Part shown: in pieces, positions 8,267-16,551 of the stretch
Layout: each line of letters begins with the position of its first letter
Numbering within the stretch: the first letter of the stretch is position 1
Origin: Paludibacteraceae bacterium
GTDB lineage: Bacteria > Bacteroidota > Bacteroidia > Bacteroidales > Paludibacteraceae
Assembly (NCBI GenBank): GCA_017646805.1
Contig: JAGCLW010000004.1
Span: forward strand, 1 to 64,000
Length of the DNA: 64,000 nt
Direction: 5' to 3'
Notes under the pieces: model-generated
Databases searched by the model: none
What the model saw: only the letters and a program-made list of their open reading frames with translations
Told to the model about the DNA's origin: nothing
Translations under genes and position numbers: made by a program

Positions 8267-8560
8267 TTAATTTTTTTCTATAAGAACAACTAACGTTGAA
8301 CCATCTTTATAATATGAAGCTCTCAAAGAGGAGAAACAAGAGGTAGAAATAAACAATTCATCTTCAAAAAACATCTGCTCTCCAGACGAAAAAACCGTAG
8401 TTCCATTACAAGAAATGATACAATTAGAATAATTGCGAACTTTAATAGAATAAAAATACGGCAACCCATTTTCCCCAGAAGCAAAAAACCAACGAGAATC
8501 AGCATTTGCGACTCCTATTCCAAAAACAAAAAAACAAACAATAGCAAACATTTTTTTCAT
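8267..8560 (-). CDS. small secreted protein of unknown function
   Basis: A 97-residue protein with a signal peptide (MKKMFAIVCFFVFGIGVANA, probable cleavage after residue 20). The mature part begins DSRWFFASGENG and contains three cysteines, so a periplasmic or exported location is likely. First gene of the leftward operon; a TATCTTTG element at 8696-8703 lies about 135 bp upstream. No family recognised. Confidence 0.55.
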   Translation of the reverse strand: MKKMFAIVCFFVFGIGVANADSRWFFASGENGLPYFYSIKVRNYSNCIISCNGTTVFSSGEQMFFEDELFISTSCFSSLRASYYKDGSTLVVLIEKN

Positions 8561-8641
8561 AATCTATAAATTAAAATAAAACAATAATTAAAAAAAACTA
8601 AAATCTCAACAAAAAAAAACACTAATAAACAAGCGTTTAGC

Positions 8642-8687
8642 AAAAAATATTTTGTTTTTGACGCAAGAAAAAAACAAAATATTTTTT
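8642..8687. repeat. perfect 18-bp inverted repeat in the leader of the small-protein operon
   Basis: Arms 8642-8659 and 8670-8687 are exact reverse complements (AAAAAATATTTTGTTTTT) around a 10-base loop. It lies just downstream of the -7 element at 8696-8703 as read on the minus strand, so in the 5' end of the transcript. No T-run follows on either side outside the stem, so it is not a normal terminator; an operator or a 5' stabilising hairpin are possible. Confidence 0.5.
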
Positions 8688-8695
8688 ATCTGAAA

Positions 8696-8703
8696 CAAAG
8701 ATA
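8696..8703 (-). promoter_or_regulatory. -7 promoter element of the small-protein operon
   Basis: Reads TATCTTTG on the minus strand. No TTG at the ideal -33 distance. Confidence 0.5.
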
Positions 8704-8709
8704 AAAAAC

Positions 8710-8746
8710 GAAAAAAAACACTTCTTACAAGTTTGTAAGAAGTGTT
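8710..8746 (-). terminator. intrinsic terminator of the thioredoxin/lipoprotein unit
   Basis: Stem ACACTTCTTAC / GTAAGAAGTGT with a six-base loop (8718-8745), followed on the minus strand by a T-run. It sits about 40 bp past the thioredoxin stop and overlaps the upstream side of the next operon's promoter. Confidence 0.8.
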
Positions 8747-8784
8747 TCTCTTGAAAAATATTAAAAATTTTTTATTCTTTTTCC

Positions 8785-9234
8785 TTATTCAAACAAATAA
8801 ACATCGATCATTCGTTTCAAATCATCTTTGGTTATCCCACCGATTTTTATTGGTTTTGGACGTGTTTTTTGCCCTGGTTTAATAAACAAAAGCGTTGGAA
8901 TTGATTCAAACTTAAATAAATTTGGATAATCAGGTTTTCGGCTTGCTTCTTTATCAATATTGATACGATAAATAATCAATTTATCACCATATTCATATTG
9001 CAATTCTTCCAAAATCGGATGTACTTTTTTACAAGGAGCACACCAATCTGCATAAAAATCAATCACAACCGGTTTGTCTCCTTGAAAAACGAACTTTTTG
9101 TTTTTCGTCATGTCCCAAACCAATTGTTTAAATTCTTTTTTGTTGATTTCTTTCAACGTTGCTTTTTGTGCAAAAAAAGTTGATACAAAAAGAGGAAAAC
9201 AACAAAATAGTAGTACTAAAACATTTCTTTTCAT
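8785..9234 (-). CDS. secreted thioredoxin-family protein
   Basis: With the start at the second ATG (9234; MKRNVLVL), a 149-residue protein with a clear signal peptide (cleavage near FFA-Q23). The thioredoxin fold follows: PVVIDFYADWCAPCKK with the WCAPC redox centre at 64-68, and a cis-proline loop SIPTLLF (about 107-113). Thioredoxins of this type reduce or exchange disulfides in the periplasm. It follows a lipoprotein gene by 27 bp and is probably in one unit with it. The DsbD-like protein at 31729-33609 is a plausible electron donor, but that is inference. Confidence 0.85.
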   Translation of the reverse strand: MKRNVLVLLFCCFPLFVSTFFAQKATLKEINKKEFKQLVWDMTKNKKFVFQGDKPVVIDFYADWCAPCKKVHPILEELQYEYGDKLIIYRINIDKEASRKPDYPNLFKFESIPTLLFIKPGQKTRPKPIKIGGITKDDLKRMIDVYLFE

Positions 9235-9261
9235 AAAAAATAAGCGATTAAAATCCGACAA

Positions 9262-10104
9262 TCATTCCGTTTTCAACGTTTGAAGTTCTTGTTGAAACAC
9301 AGATAATTTATTGTTTGCTATATTCAAATTTCGTTCCAATTCTCTCAAATCCGTCAAACGTACCGACAATGCATACGCATCAATCAAAGCATTTTTTTCG
9401 GTTGGTGTAAGCACATACGTATAACCTCGTTTGCCATTATTTAAAGTAACTTTTATCGTTTGTTGAAAATGATCTTCCACAAATGAAGCAATTTCTTTGT
9501 TTCGATCCGAACGATAAATAACCGTTTCGTTCACATATTCTCCATCATTAAATGTATAATTATATCCCGAAGCGACCGGAACATCTTCAGATTCTATCGA
9601 CATATCGCCAACTTTCAAACGAATCGAAATATGCTTCAACGCATATTCTCCCACATAAAGACTATGAATCAAAAAACGACCATTTTCTTCCACAAAAGAT
9701 TTCAACATCACACCTCCGTTTGGCATCGTATAATCTTGACTTTTCAAAATATAATTGCCGACGGTTTGATATTTTTCATCTTTTTCAAACTTAAATTTTG
9801 ACACATTTTGATTAAAATCTTCTCGCTTTTCGACCAACAAACTATCAATAAAAATGCGATTTCGCTCTTGCTCTTCAATTTGAATTTGAAGAAAAATTTC
9901 ACGAGCTTGTTTCCGATATTTCACTTGTTTTGAATACAACGTATTGAGCGTATCTATATGATTAAGAGCCGAAGAATAAAGCTTTTCAGAATAACATTGT
10001 TGTATCATACCCAATCGTTCTTCCGCCAATTCACTTTCCGACTTTTCTCGCTTACAAGAAACCATAGCCAACAAGACGACCACTCCTAAAAGAATCTTTT
10101 TCAT
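9262..10104 (-). CDS. lipoprotein with coiled-coil regions, unknown function
   Basis: The start is placed at 10104 (MKKILLGVVVLLAMVSC, lipobox Cys17), giving 280 residues; a longer frame to 10176 would begin upstream of the promoter's -7 element (10132-10139). The mature protein has an N-terminal charged helical region (to about residue 75), a central beta-rich region with repeated GxY/GxG turns (GNYILKSQDYTMPNGG, about 116-131), and a C-terminal coiled coil rich in L, E and Q (about 245-280). No family recognised. Co-transcribed with the periplasmic thioredoxin downstream. Confidence 0.65.
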   Translation of the reverse strand: MKKILLGVVVLLAMVSCKREKSESELAEERLGMIQQCYSEKLYSSALNHIDTLNTLYSKQVKYRKQAREIFLQIQIEEQERNRIFIDSLLVEKREDFNQNVSKFKFEKDEKYQTVGNYILKSQDYTMPNGGVMLKSFVEENGRFLIHSLYVGEYALKHISIRLKVGDMSIESEDVPVASGYNYTFNDGEYVNETVIYRSDRNKEIASFVEDHFQQTIKVTLNNGKRGYTYVLTPTEKNALIDAYALSVRLTDLRELERNLNIANNKLSVFQQELQTLKTE

Positions 10105-10131
10105 AAAAAAACTTAAAAAATTTTTATCGCA

Positions 10132-10139
10132 CAAAGATA
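10132..10139 (-). promoter_or_regulatory. -7 promoter element of the lipoprotein/thioredoxin unit
   Basis: TATCTTTG on the minus strand, about 28 bp before the chosen ATG at 10104. It decides the start: a start at 10176 would not be on the transcript. Confidence 0.6.
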
Positions 10140-10265
10140 ACATTTTCAATCGAATGAAAAAACCACAAATAAACAATTTTCAAAAAAGAAAAATTTCTCA
10201 ACAAAACCCTTTACGGAAAAAGAAGAAGAAAGATTTTGCATAACTTAAAAGTAAGATTTTTTTAC

Positions 10266-10273
10266 TAATTTTG
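10266..10273 (+). promoter_or_regulatory. -7 promoter element of cca
   Basis: TAATTTTG (TAnnTTTG), 32 bp before the cca ATG. A TTG codon at 10278 would lie at or before the transcription start, so the ATG at 10305 is preferred. Confidence 0.55.
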
Positions 10274-10304
10274 CGAATTGAAAAAAAATACATTTTACAA
10301 AAAC

Positions 10305-11717
10305 ATGAATCTAAAAGAACATTTAAAAAATAAAATCTTTCAAATCATAAAAAAATGTGCTACAAATCTCAACGTTGAAACTTATGTCATCGGAGGTTAT
10401 GTCAGAGATATTCTTTTGCAACGTCCATCAAAAGATATTGACGTGGTGGTTGTTGGGAGCGGCATAGAAATGGCAGAAGCTGTCAGCAAAGAATTAGGAA
10501 AAGGAACACATTTGGCTGTTTATAAAAATTTTGGAACGGCTCAAGTTCACAAAAAAGATATAGAGGTTGAATTTGTCGGTGCACGCAAAGAATCCTACCA
10601 ACGAGATAGCCGAAAACCTATTGTCGAAGATGGAACTCTTGAAGATGACCAAAATCGTAGAGACTTCACAATCAACGCTTTAGCATTGTCGCTCAACGAA
10701 CAAAATTTTGGAGAATTGGTAGATCCATTCAACGGATTAAAGGATTTGGAAATGAAAATCATACGTACGCCATTGGATCCCGACATCACATTTAGCGATG
10801 ACCCTTTGCGTATGATGAGAGCCATTCGTTTTGCCACACAACTAAACTTTTATATCGAAAGCAAAACGTTTGAAGCCATCGAGAGAAACAAAAAACGCAT
10901 TGCCATCATTTCCAAAGAACGCATCATTGACGAACTAAACAAAATCATTCTTAGCAACAAACCAAGCATTGGATTTAAATTGCTGGAAGAAAGCGGTTTG
11001 TTGGAAATAATTTTCCCCGAAATGCAAGCTTTGAAAAAGAATGAAACCATTGAAAATCAAAGTTATAAGGACAATTTTTTACACACGCTGACAGTTTTGG
11101 ACAACATCGCTCAAAAAAGCGACAACTTGTGGTTGCGTTGGGCGGCTATTTTTCATGATATTGGCAAACCAATTTGCAAACGTTTTGACGAACGTTTGGG
11201 TTGGACTTTCCACAATCACAATTTCGTTGGCGAAAAAATGGTTCCCGGCATTTTCAGAAAAATGAAATTGCCAATGAATGAAAAAATGAAATACGTAAAA
11301 AAAATGGTAAGTCTCCACATGCGTCCTATCGTACTAAGCGAAGACGAAATCACAGACTCCGCCATTCGACGATTATTGTTTGATGCCGGCGACGACATTG
11401 AAGATTTGATGCTTCTTTGCGAAGCTGACATTACGTCAAAAAATCAGGAAAAAGTAAAACGTTATCTCAATAATTTTCAAATTGTCCGACAAAAAATGAA
11501 AGATCTTGAAGAACGCGATCGCATTCGCAATTTTCAACCGCCCATTTCAGGACAACTAATCATGGAAACATTCAACCTAACGCCTTGCTCGTTGGTCGGC
11601 GAAATCAAAATGATAATCAAAGACGCAATCCTCGACGGAATTATTCCAAACGAATACGATGCCGCCTACAATTACATGATAAAAATCGGTAAAGAAAAAG
11701 GAGTTTATAATGGCTGA
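10305..11717 (+). CDS. cca: CCA tRNA nucleotidyltransferase / poly(A) polymerase family with HD domain
   Basis: A 470-residue class II nucleotidyltransferase. The head domain has YVIGGYVRD (28-35) and the catalytic DIDVVV (44-49); RRDFTINALA (about 126) is the conserved block that follows; the C-terminal part has an HD domain, AAIFHDIGKP (about 280), and a short helical tail. It adds or repairs the CCA end of tRNAs; some members are instead poly(A) polymerases and sequence alone does not separate them. The last codons overlap the start of a 43-codon gene by 8 nt, indicating translational coupling. Confidence 0.88.
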   Translation: MNLKEHLKNKIFQIIKKCATNLNVETYVIGGYVRDILLQRPSKDIDVVVVGSGIEMAEAVSKELGKGTHLAVYKNFGTAQVHKKDIEVEFVGARKESYQRDSRKPIVEDGTLEDDQNRRDFTINALALSLNEQNFGELVDPFNGLKDLEMKIIRTPLDPDITFSDDPLRMMRAIRFATQLNFYIESKTFEAIERNKKRIAIISKERIIDELNKIILSNKPSIGFKLLEESGLLEIIFPEMQALKKNETIENQSYKDNFLHTLTVLDNIAQKSDNLWLRWAAIFHDIGKPICKRFDERLGWTFHNHNFVGEKMVPGIFRKMKLPMNEKMKYVKKMVSLHMRPIVLSEDEITDSAIRRLLFDAGDDIEDLMLLCEADITSKNQEKVKRYLNNFQIVRQKMKDLEERDRIRNFQPPISGQLIMETFNLTPCSLVGEIKMIIKDAILDGIIPNEYDAAYNYMIKIGKEKGVYNG

Positions 11718-11841
11718 CAATTATTTAGAAAAGCAATACGAAGACTACGAACGAAAAAAAACGGAATATCTTAAACGAAAAAATTTGGGTCTTCCACCTA
11801 AAAGAAAAAAAACAAAAAATAGTGAGAACGTTCAAGACTGA
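11710..11841 (+). CDS. 43-residue highly basic protein, unknown function
   Basis: ATG at 11710 lies inside the end of cca (8-nt overlap) and TGA is at 11839-11841, 20 nt into the next gene. The product begins MADNYLEKQYEDYERKK and continues with lysine/arginine-rich sequence (KRKNLGLPPKRKK). I recall short MADNxLE proteins of this kind in other Bacteroidetes, sometimes mis-annotated as dehydrogenases. The double overlap and recognisable start make it a likely real gene. Its charge suggests nucleic-acid binding, which would suit its tRNA/rRNA-modifying neighbours; that is inference. Confidence 0.6.
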   Translation: MADNYLEKQYEDYERKKTEYLKRKNLGLPPKRKKTKNSENVQD

Positions 11842-13444
11842 TATTTCAAACATCGAAGTTCCCAAACAATTTACCTACCCTTTTTTTTACCAACCACACG
11901 ATTTGTGCAAAATTGCCGCAAAAGAAATCGAAACCGAAATTTTGCAATCACACACAAATACAAAACTTCTTGAAGGTAAAATGTTTGGTGTACTTGTCGT
12001 TTCTGATCAAAACGGAAAAATCGGTTACTTAGCCGGATTTTCCGGATTATGGAATCAAAAAAGTACCGCAAAAGGATTCGTCCCTCCAATATACGACATC
12101 ACCCAACCGTCTTCTTACTTCAAAAAAAAAGAAAATGAAATTTCGCTCATCAACCAAAAAATTGATGCGTTGAAATGCGATGAAATTTTTCAAACTAAAA
12201 TTAAACAACTTGAAAAACTAAAACTACAACAATCTCAACAACTGACACAACTAAAACTCTCATTTGACGAACACAAAAGATTGCGAGACGAAAAACGAAA
12301 ATCCATTCTTTCTGAACAAGAAAACAAACAACTTATTCGCGAAAGTCAATTTGAAAAAGCAGAACTCAAACGACAAAAAAAACAATTCGACATTGATATT
12401 CAAAATCTTGAACAAGAAATTGACGTTTTTTCTCAACAAATCAAAGACTTGCAATCGTTGCGAAAAAAAATGAGTTTTAATCTTCAACAATGGATTTTTG
12501 ACCAATTCAAAATACAAAATGCCAACGGAGAAACAATTTCAATCTCCAATCTGTTTGCCATTCATTACAACGACAACAATCAATTGCCTCCTGCCGGAGC
12601 TGGAGATTGTGCCGGACCAAAACTATTGCAATATGCTTATAATCAAAACTATAAACCTATTTGCATGGCAGAATTTTGGATTGGCAAAAACTCGTCCGAC
12701 AACATTCGGAAACACGGAAATTTTTACCCGGCATGTCAAAACAAATGCAAACCGATTTTATCATTCATGATGAAAGGCTTAGACGTCGAACCGAATCCGC
12801 TTCTTTCGTCAAACGCCGACATCAAAATCATTCACGAAGATGACGAAATTCTCGTCGTTGACAAACCAGCAGGTTTGCAAACCGTAGATGGGAAAGAAAA
12901 TGTCATTTCGTTGGAAAAAATCATTCGCGAACGATACAATCTGTTCGACGTTCCGCTCATCGTTCATCGACTGGATATGCACACTTCGGGAATTGTCGTA
13001 ATGGCAAAAACAAAAGCGATGCACAAATACCTTCAACAACAATTTGCCGAACAAAAAGTCAAAAAAACTTATATCGCTATTTTGGAAGGAAAAATCAATC
13101 AAACAAAAGGAACAATTGATTTGCCACTCATTGCCGACATCGAAAATCGACCGTATCAAAAAGTGGATTTCAAAAAAGGGAAAAAAGCCGTCACAACCTT
13201 TCAAGTCATTGACGAAAACGAAAATCGCTCAATCGTAAAATTCTGTCCCATCACCGGACGAACACACCAATTACGCGTTCATGCGGCACACCCAATGGGG
13301 TTGAATTGTGCCATTTTGGGCGACCGACTCTACGGCACACTACCGGCTGATAGACTTTATTTGCATGCCCAAGAAATTGAAATTTTCTCAAAACAAAACA
13401 AAAAAATGATTTTTCAATCAAAAAAAACATTTGACAATTTCTAA
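11822..13444 (+). CDS. RluA-family pseudouridine synthase with long N-terminal extension
   Basis: A 540-residue protein. Residues about 345-535 are an RluA-type pseudouridine synthase domain: DDEILVVDKPAGLQTVDG (about 339-356), catalytic-loop HRLDMHTSG with the essential Asp at 385, and ITGRTHQLRVHAAH (about 477). The N-terminal half holds a GKMFGVLVV segment, a long coiled coil (about 100-220, rich in K, Q, E) and a GAGDCAGPKLLQYA block; this extension is typical of one Bacteroidetes branch. Substrate RNA cannot be told. The start is GTG at 11822; the first in-frame ATG is at codon 54, too late. It overlaps the 43-residue gene by 20 nt. Confidence 0.85.
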   Translation: MRTFKTDISNIEVPKQFTYPFFYQPHDLCKIAAKEIETEILQSHTNTKLLEGKMFGVLVVSDQNGKIGYLAGFSGLWNQKSTAKGFVPPIYDITQPSSYFKKKENEISLINQKIDALKCDEIFQTKIKQLEKLKLQQSQQLTQLKLSFDEHKRLRDEKRKSILSEQENKQLIRESQFEKAELKRQKKQFDIDIQNLEQEIDVFSQQIKDLQSLRKKMSFNLQQWIFDQFKIQNANGETISISNLFAIHYNDNNQLPPAGAGDCAGPKLLQYAYNQNYKPICMAEFWIGKNSSDNIRKHGNFYPACQNKCKPILSFMMKGLDVEPNPLLSSNADIKIIHEDDEILVVDKPAGLQTVDGKENVISLEKIIRERYNLFDVPLIVHRLDMHTSGIVVMAKTKAMHKYLQQQFAEQKVKKTYIAILEGKINQTKGTIDLPLIADIENRPYQKVDFKKGKKAVTTFQVIDENENRSIVKFCPITGRTHQLRVHAAHPMGLNCAILGDRLYGTLPADRLYLHAQEIEIFSKQNKKMIFQSKKTFDNF

Positions 13445-13486
13445 AAAAAAAAACGATATTGAAAAAAATCAATATCGTTTTTTTTT
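13443..13486. terminator. bidirectional terminator between rluA-type gene and tyrA
   Basis: Stem AAACGATATTGA / TCAATATCGTTT (13451-13480) with an A-rich loop, A-run before and T-run after; serves both convergent units. Confidence 0.85.
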
Positions 13487-13500
13487 ACAAAAGACATTAT

Positions 13501-14274
13501 TTATTTGATATTTTCTCGTGCTTTGGTTATGAACGATTGAAAACGCTCCTTATCTTTCGTTCGACAAATATCCAAAAGAAGATTCATTTCGTTGCAAATT
13601 TTTTCCAACTGATCTCCCGTATATGGATTGAAAAGAATTTCAGATAATAAATAATCGTCTTCACTCAACAATCCACGAGCAATATCCATGTGACGTTTGA
13701 AAGTCGTTCCCGGAGCATCTTGATGTTTCATTACCGAACAAAACGCCAACGTAGAAGCAAAAGGAATAGACAATGAATAAGCCGTTGTTTTTTCGTGTTC
13801 TTCAAACGAATATTCAAACAAATTGAGCCTCAACGAACCATAAAAATCTTTGAAAAAGGTTTTTCCCATGTGGTCACTTTCCGAGATAATAATTGCGTTA
13901 TGATTCATCAAATCCGTAAGATTGGCAAACGTAGGTCCAAACATCGGGTGAGTAGAGACAAATCGATGACCACATGTTGCATAAAATTCCGGCAATCCGG
14001 TTTTTACAGAAGCAATATCAGACAAAATACATTGCGACGAAATATAAGGCATTATTTGCTGAAATGCGTCAATTGTATATTTAATTGTCACAGAATTTAT
14101 TACCATTTCGGGATCAAAATTCTTAATTTCTTCCAACTTGCTCAATCGTTGCGTATTAAACACAAAACGAAGTTTGCTAATATCGGTATCAAATACAGCG
14201 ACTTCATGTTTGAAGCATAAAGCATCGGTAAGGAAAGTTCCCATTTTACCTGCTCCAACAATTAAAATTTTCAT
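13501..14274 (-). CDS. tyrA: prephenate dehydrogenase
   Basis: A 257-residue enzyme with an N-terminal Rossmann motif GAGKMG (7-12) and the prephenate-dehydrogenase block STHPMFGPTFANL (about 108-120), followed by the all-helical dimerisation domain. It converts prephenate to 4-hydroxyphenylpyruvate, the committed step to tyrosine. No ACT domain is present, so direct feedback control through one is not expected. Last gene of the pheA operon, 24 bp after the DAHPS/chorismate mutase gene. Confidence 0.9.
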   Translation of the reverse strand: MKILIVGAGKMGTFLTDALCFKHEVAVFDTDISKLRFVFNTQRLSKLEEIKNFDPEMVINSVTIKYTIDAFQQIMPYISSQCILSDIASVKTGLPEFYATCGHRFVSTHPMFGPTFANLTDLMNHNAIIISESDHMGKTFFKDFYGSLRLNLFEYSFEEHEKTTAYSLSIPFASTLAFCSVMKHQDAPGTTFKRHMDIARGLLSEDDYLLSEILFNPYTGDQLEKICNEMNLLLDICRTKDKERFQSFITKARENIK

Positions 14275-14298
14275 TTCTTATTGCACTTTTTTCGTTTG

Positions 14299-15372
14299 TT
14301 ATTTATTCATAATTTGCATTTGACGATGCACCGATTCGGAGTGAATTGCTTCGAGTACAACTTTCATAAACGCAGCACTCAATCCCATTTGTTCGCCCAT
14401 GAGACAACGTTTTTCAAGAATTTCATCGTAACGTGTCGTTTGCAAAATCGAAATATTATGTTCTTTTTTATACAATCCTATTTCGTCCGAAACTCGCATT
14501 CGTCGAGCCAAAACTTCAAGCAATTGAGTATCCAATTCATCAATTTGCTTACGAAGATCTTCCAAACTTTCGGTCGATTGTTTCATATCACGAAGAATCA
14601 ACGAATCAAGAATCGCTCTCAACGACTCTGGCGTAACTTGTTGAGAAGCATCACTCCACGCACAGTCAGGATTGCAATGTGATTCTACAATTAAACCTTC
14701 AAATTGCAAATCCATCGCTTGTTGAGAAAGAGATTGAATCAAATCTCTTTTGCCTCCGATATGACTTGGATCACAGAAAATCGGCAACTGAGGAAACCGA
14801 CGTTTCATTTCCACCGGCAAATGCCATTGAGGAAGATTTCGGTAAATCTTTTTATCATAAGAACTAAAACCACGATGAATCACACCAAGTCGTTTGATTC
14901 CTGCTCGATTAAGTCGAAGTAACGCTCCAATCCACAATTCAAGATCCGGATTGACAGGATTTTTTACCAAAACAGGAATATCCACACCTTTCAACGCATC
15001 TGCAATTTCTTGTACAGCAAAAGGATTTGCCGTAGTACGAGCTCCAATCCATAAAATATCCACACCATATTTCAACGCTTCATATACGTGATGAGCAGTG
15101 GCAACTTCGGTAGCCGTGAACATTCCAGTTTCCTTTTTAACTCGTTTCAACCAAGCAAGACCTTCTGATCCTATACCTTCAAAACCTCCCGGTTTTGTTC
15201 TTGGTTTCCAAATTCCGGCACGAAAAATTTTTAGTCCTTGAGCAGCAAGTTCGTGTGCCGTTTGCATAACTTGTTCTTCAGTTTCGGCACTACAAGGTCC
15301 GGCAATCACCATAGGACGTTCTGCCAAACCAACATTTTCCAATTCTAATGGTAAAAGATCTAATGTATCCAT
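14299..15372 (-). CDS. bifunctional DAHP synthase / chorismate mutase
   Basis: A 357-residue fusion. Residues 1-260 are a KDO8P-type DAHP synthase: MVIAGPCSAE (21-30), AGIWKPRTKPGGFEG (about 52-66), CDPSHIGGKRDL (about 195-206). Residues about 268-355 are an AroQ-type chorismate mutase: LRKQIDELDTQLLEVLARRM, then a helix with GLYKKEHN. The protein therefore performs the first step of the shikimate pathway and the conversion of chorismate to prephenate. In related enzymes the mutase domain also lets prephenate or chorismate inhibit the synthase; that applies here only by analogy. It lies between the aminotransferase and tyrA. Confidence 0.93.
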   Translation of the reverse strand: MDTLDLLPLELENVGLAERPMVIAGPCSAETEEQVMQTAHELAAQGLKIFRAGIWKPRTKPGGFEGIGSEGLAWLKRVKKETGMFTATEVATAHHVYEALKYGVDILWIGARTTANPFAVQEIADALKGVDIPVLVKNPVNPDLELWIGALLRLNRAGIKRLGVIHRGFSSYDKKIYRNLPQWHLPVEMKRRFPQLPIFCDPSHIGGKRDLIQSLSQQAMDLQFEGLIVESHCNPDCAWSDASQQVTPESLRAILDSLILRDMKQSTESLEDLRKQIDELDTQLLEVLARRMRVSDEIGLYKKEHNISILQTTRYDEILEKRCLMGEQMGLSAAFMKVVLEAIHSESVHRQMQIMNK

Positions 15373-15382
15373 ATTATTTTTT

Positions 15383-16537
15383 TTATTTTAAAATTCGATT
15401 TAAAGCTTCTTGTAATTTTTCTTCTTTTGCACAAAGTGAAAGACGAATATATCGTTGTCCTTTATCTCCAAAAACAAATCCCGGAGTGAGAAAGACTCTT
15501 TTTTCATATAACAATTTGTCCGAAAGTTCTCCGGCATCGGCGTATTCATTTGGAATTTTTCCCCAAAGAAACATTCCGACTTGCGATTCGTCAAACGTAC
15601 AACCAATTGCCTTCATGATTTGTCCGGCCAAATCTCGCCGACGACGATAAGTTTCATAATTTGCTTGTTCGTGCCATTCGTCCGAATTATTCAATGCCAC
15701 AACTGCTGCTTTTTGCATTGGTCGAAACATTCCCGAATCCATATTGCTTTTTACTTTCAAAATCCATTGTATGAATTGCGAATTCCCAGCCACCATTGCC
15801 ATACGCCAACCCGGCATGTTATGACTTTTACTGAGCGAATTCATTTCAAGACAAACATCTTTTGCTCCTTCGACCGACAACAAACTAAGCGGTTTTTTGT
15901 TAAGAATAAAACTATACGGATTGTCATTGACGATAAGAATGTTATGTTTTTTTCCGAAAGCGACAAGACGCTCAAATAATTCTTTTGTTGCATTCGCTCC
16001 GGTCGGCATGTTCGGATAATTGACCCACATCAATTTTACTTTTGACAAATCCATTTGTTCCAAAACATCAAAATCCGGCATCCAACCATTATTTTCGTCT
16101 AATTCGTAAGGAATAATTTCTGCTTGAACCAATCTTGACACCGAACTATAAGTTGGATAGCCGGGATTAGGAACAAGCACCTTATCTCCAACATTTAAAA
16201 ATGCCAACGAAATGTGCATAATTCCTTCTTTAGAACCAATCAAAGGCTGTATTTCATTTGTTGGATTAAGTTCAACATCATACCATTTTTTATAAAATTT
16301 TGCAAACGATTGTCTAAGTTCCGGAATACCGACATAACTTTGATATCCATGAGCATCAAGACATTTTGCATCATCGCAAAGAGCTTGTATCGTTTCTTCC
16401 GATGGTGGCATATCCGGACTTCCTACGCCTAAACTAATTATATCCCAACCTTCGGCATTCAATTGAGCAATTTCACGCAATTTAGTAGAAAAATAATATT
16501 CTGTAACTGTATTTAATCGATTAGCAGGAGTAATCAT
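15383..16537 (-). CDS. class I pyridoxal-phosphate aminotransferase of the Phe/Tyr operon
   Basis: A 384-residue fold-type I aminotransferase. Cofactor-binding landmarks: SKEGIMHISLAFLN (about 102-115), NYPNMPTGA (173-181), NDNPYSF (204-210) and SLSKSHNMPGWRM with the Schiff-base Lys237; the terminal RLSLCA motif carries the substrate-carboxylate arginine. The position between pheA and DAHPS/chorismate mutase implies that it aminates phenylpyruvate and 4-hydroxyphenylpyruvate, but related sequences include LL-diaminopimelate and aspartate aminotransferases, so specificity is inferred from context. Confidence 0.82.
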   Translation of the reverse strand: MITPANRLNTVTEYYFSTKLREIAQLNAEGWDIISLGVGSPDMPPSEETIQALCDDAKCLDAHGYQSYVGIPELRQSFAKFYKKWYDVELNPTNEIQPLIGSKEGIMHISLAFLNVGDKVLVPNPGYPTYSSVSRLVQAEIIPYELDENNGWMPDFDVLEQMDLSKVKLMWVNYPNMPTGANATKELFERLVAFGKKHNILIVNDNPYSFILNKKPLSLLSVEGAKDVCLEMNSLSKSHNMPGWRMAMVAGNSQFIQWILKVKSNMDSGMFRPMQKAAVVALNNSDEWHEQANYETYRRRRDLAGQIMKAIGCTFDESQVGMFLWGKIPNEYADAGELSDKLLYEKRVFLTPGFVFGDKGQRYIRLSLCAKEEKLQEALNRILK

Positions 16538-16551
16538 AATTGTTATTTTTT

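Noticed and set aside
10105-10176. Longer start of the lipoprotein at 9262-10104
   Set aside because: It lies upstream of the -7 element at 10132-10139 and would push the lipobox inward.
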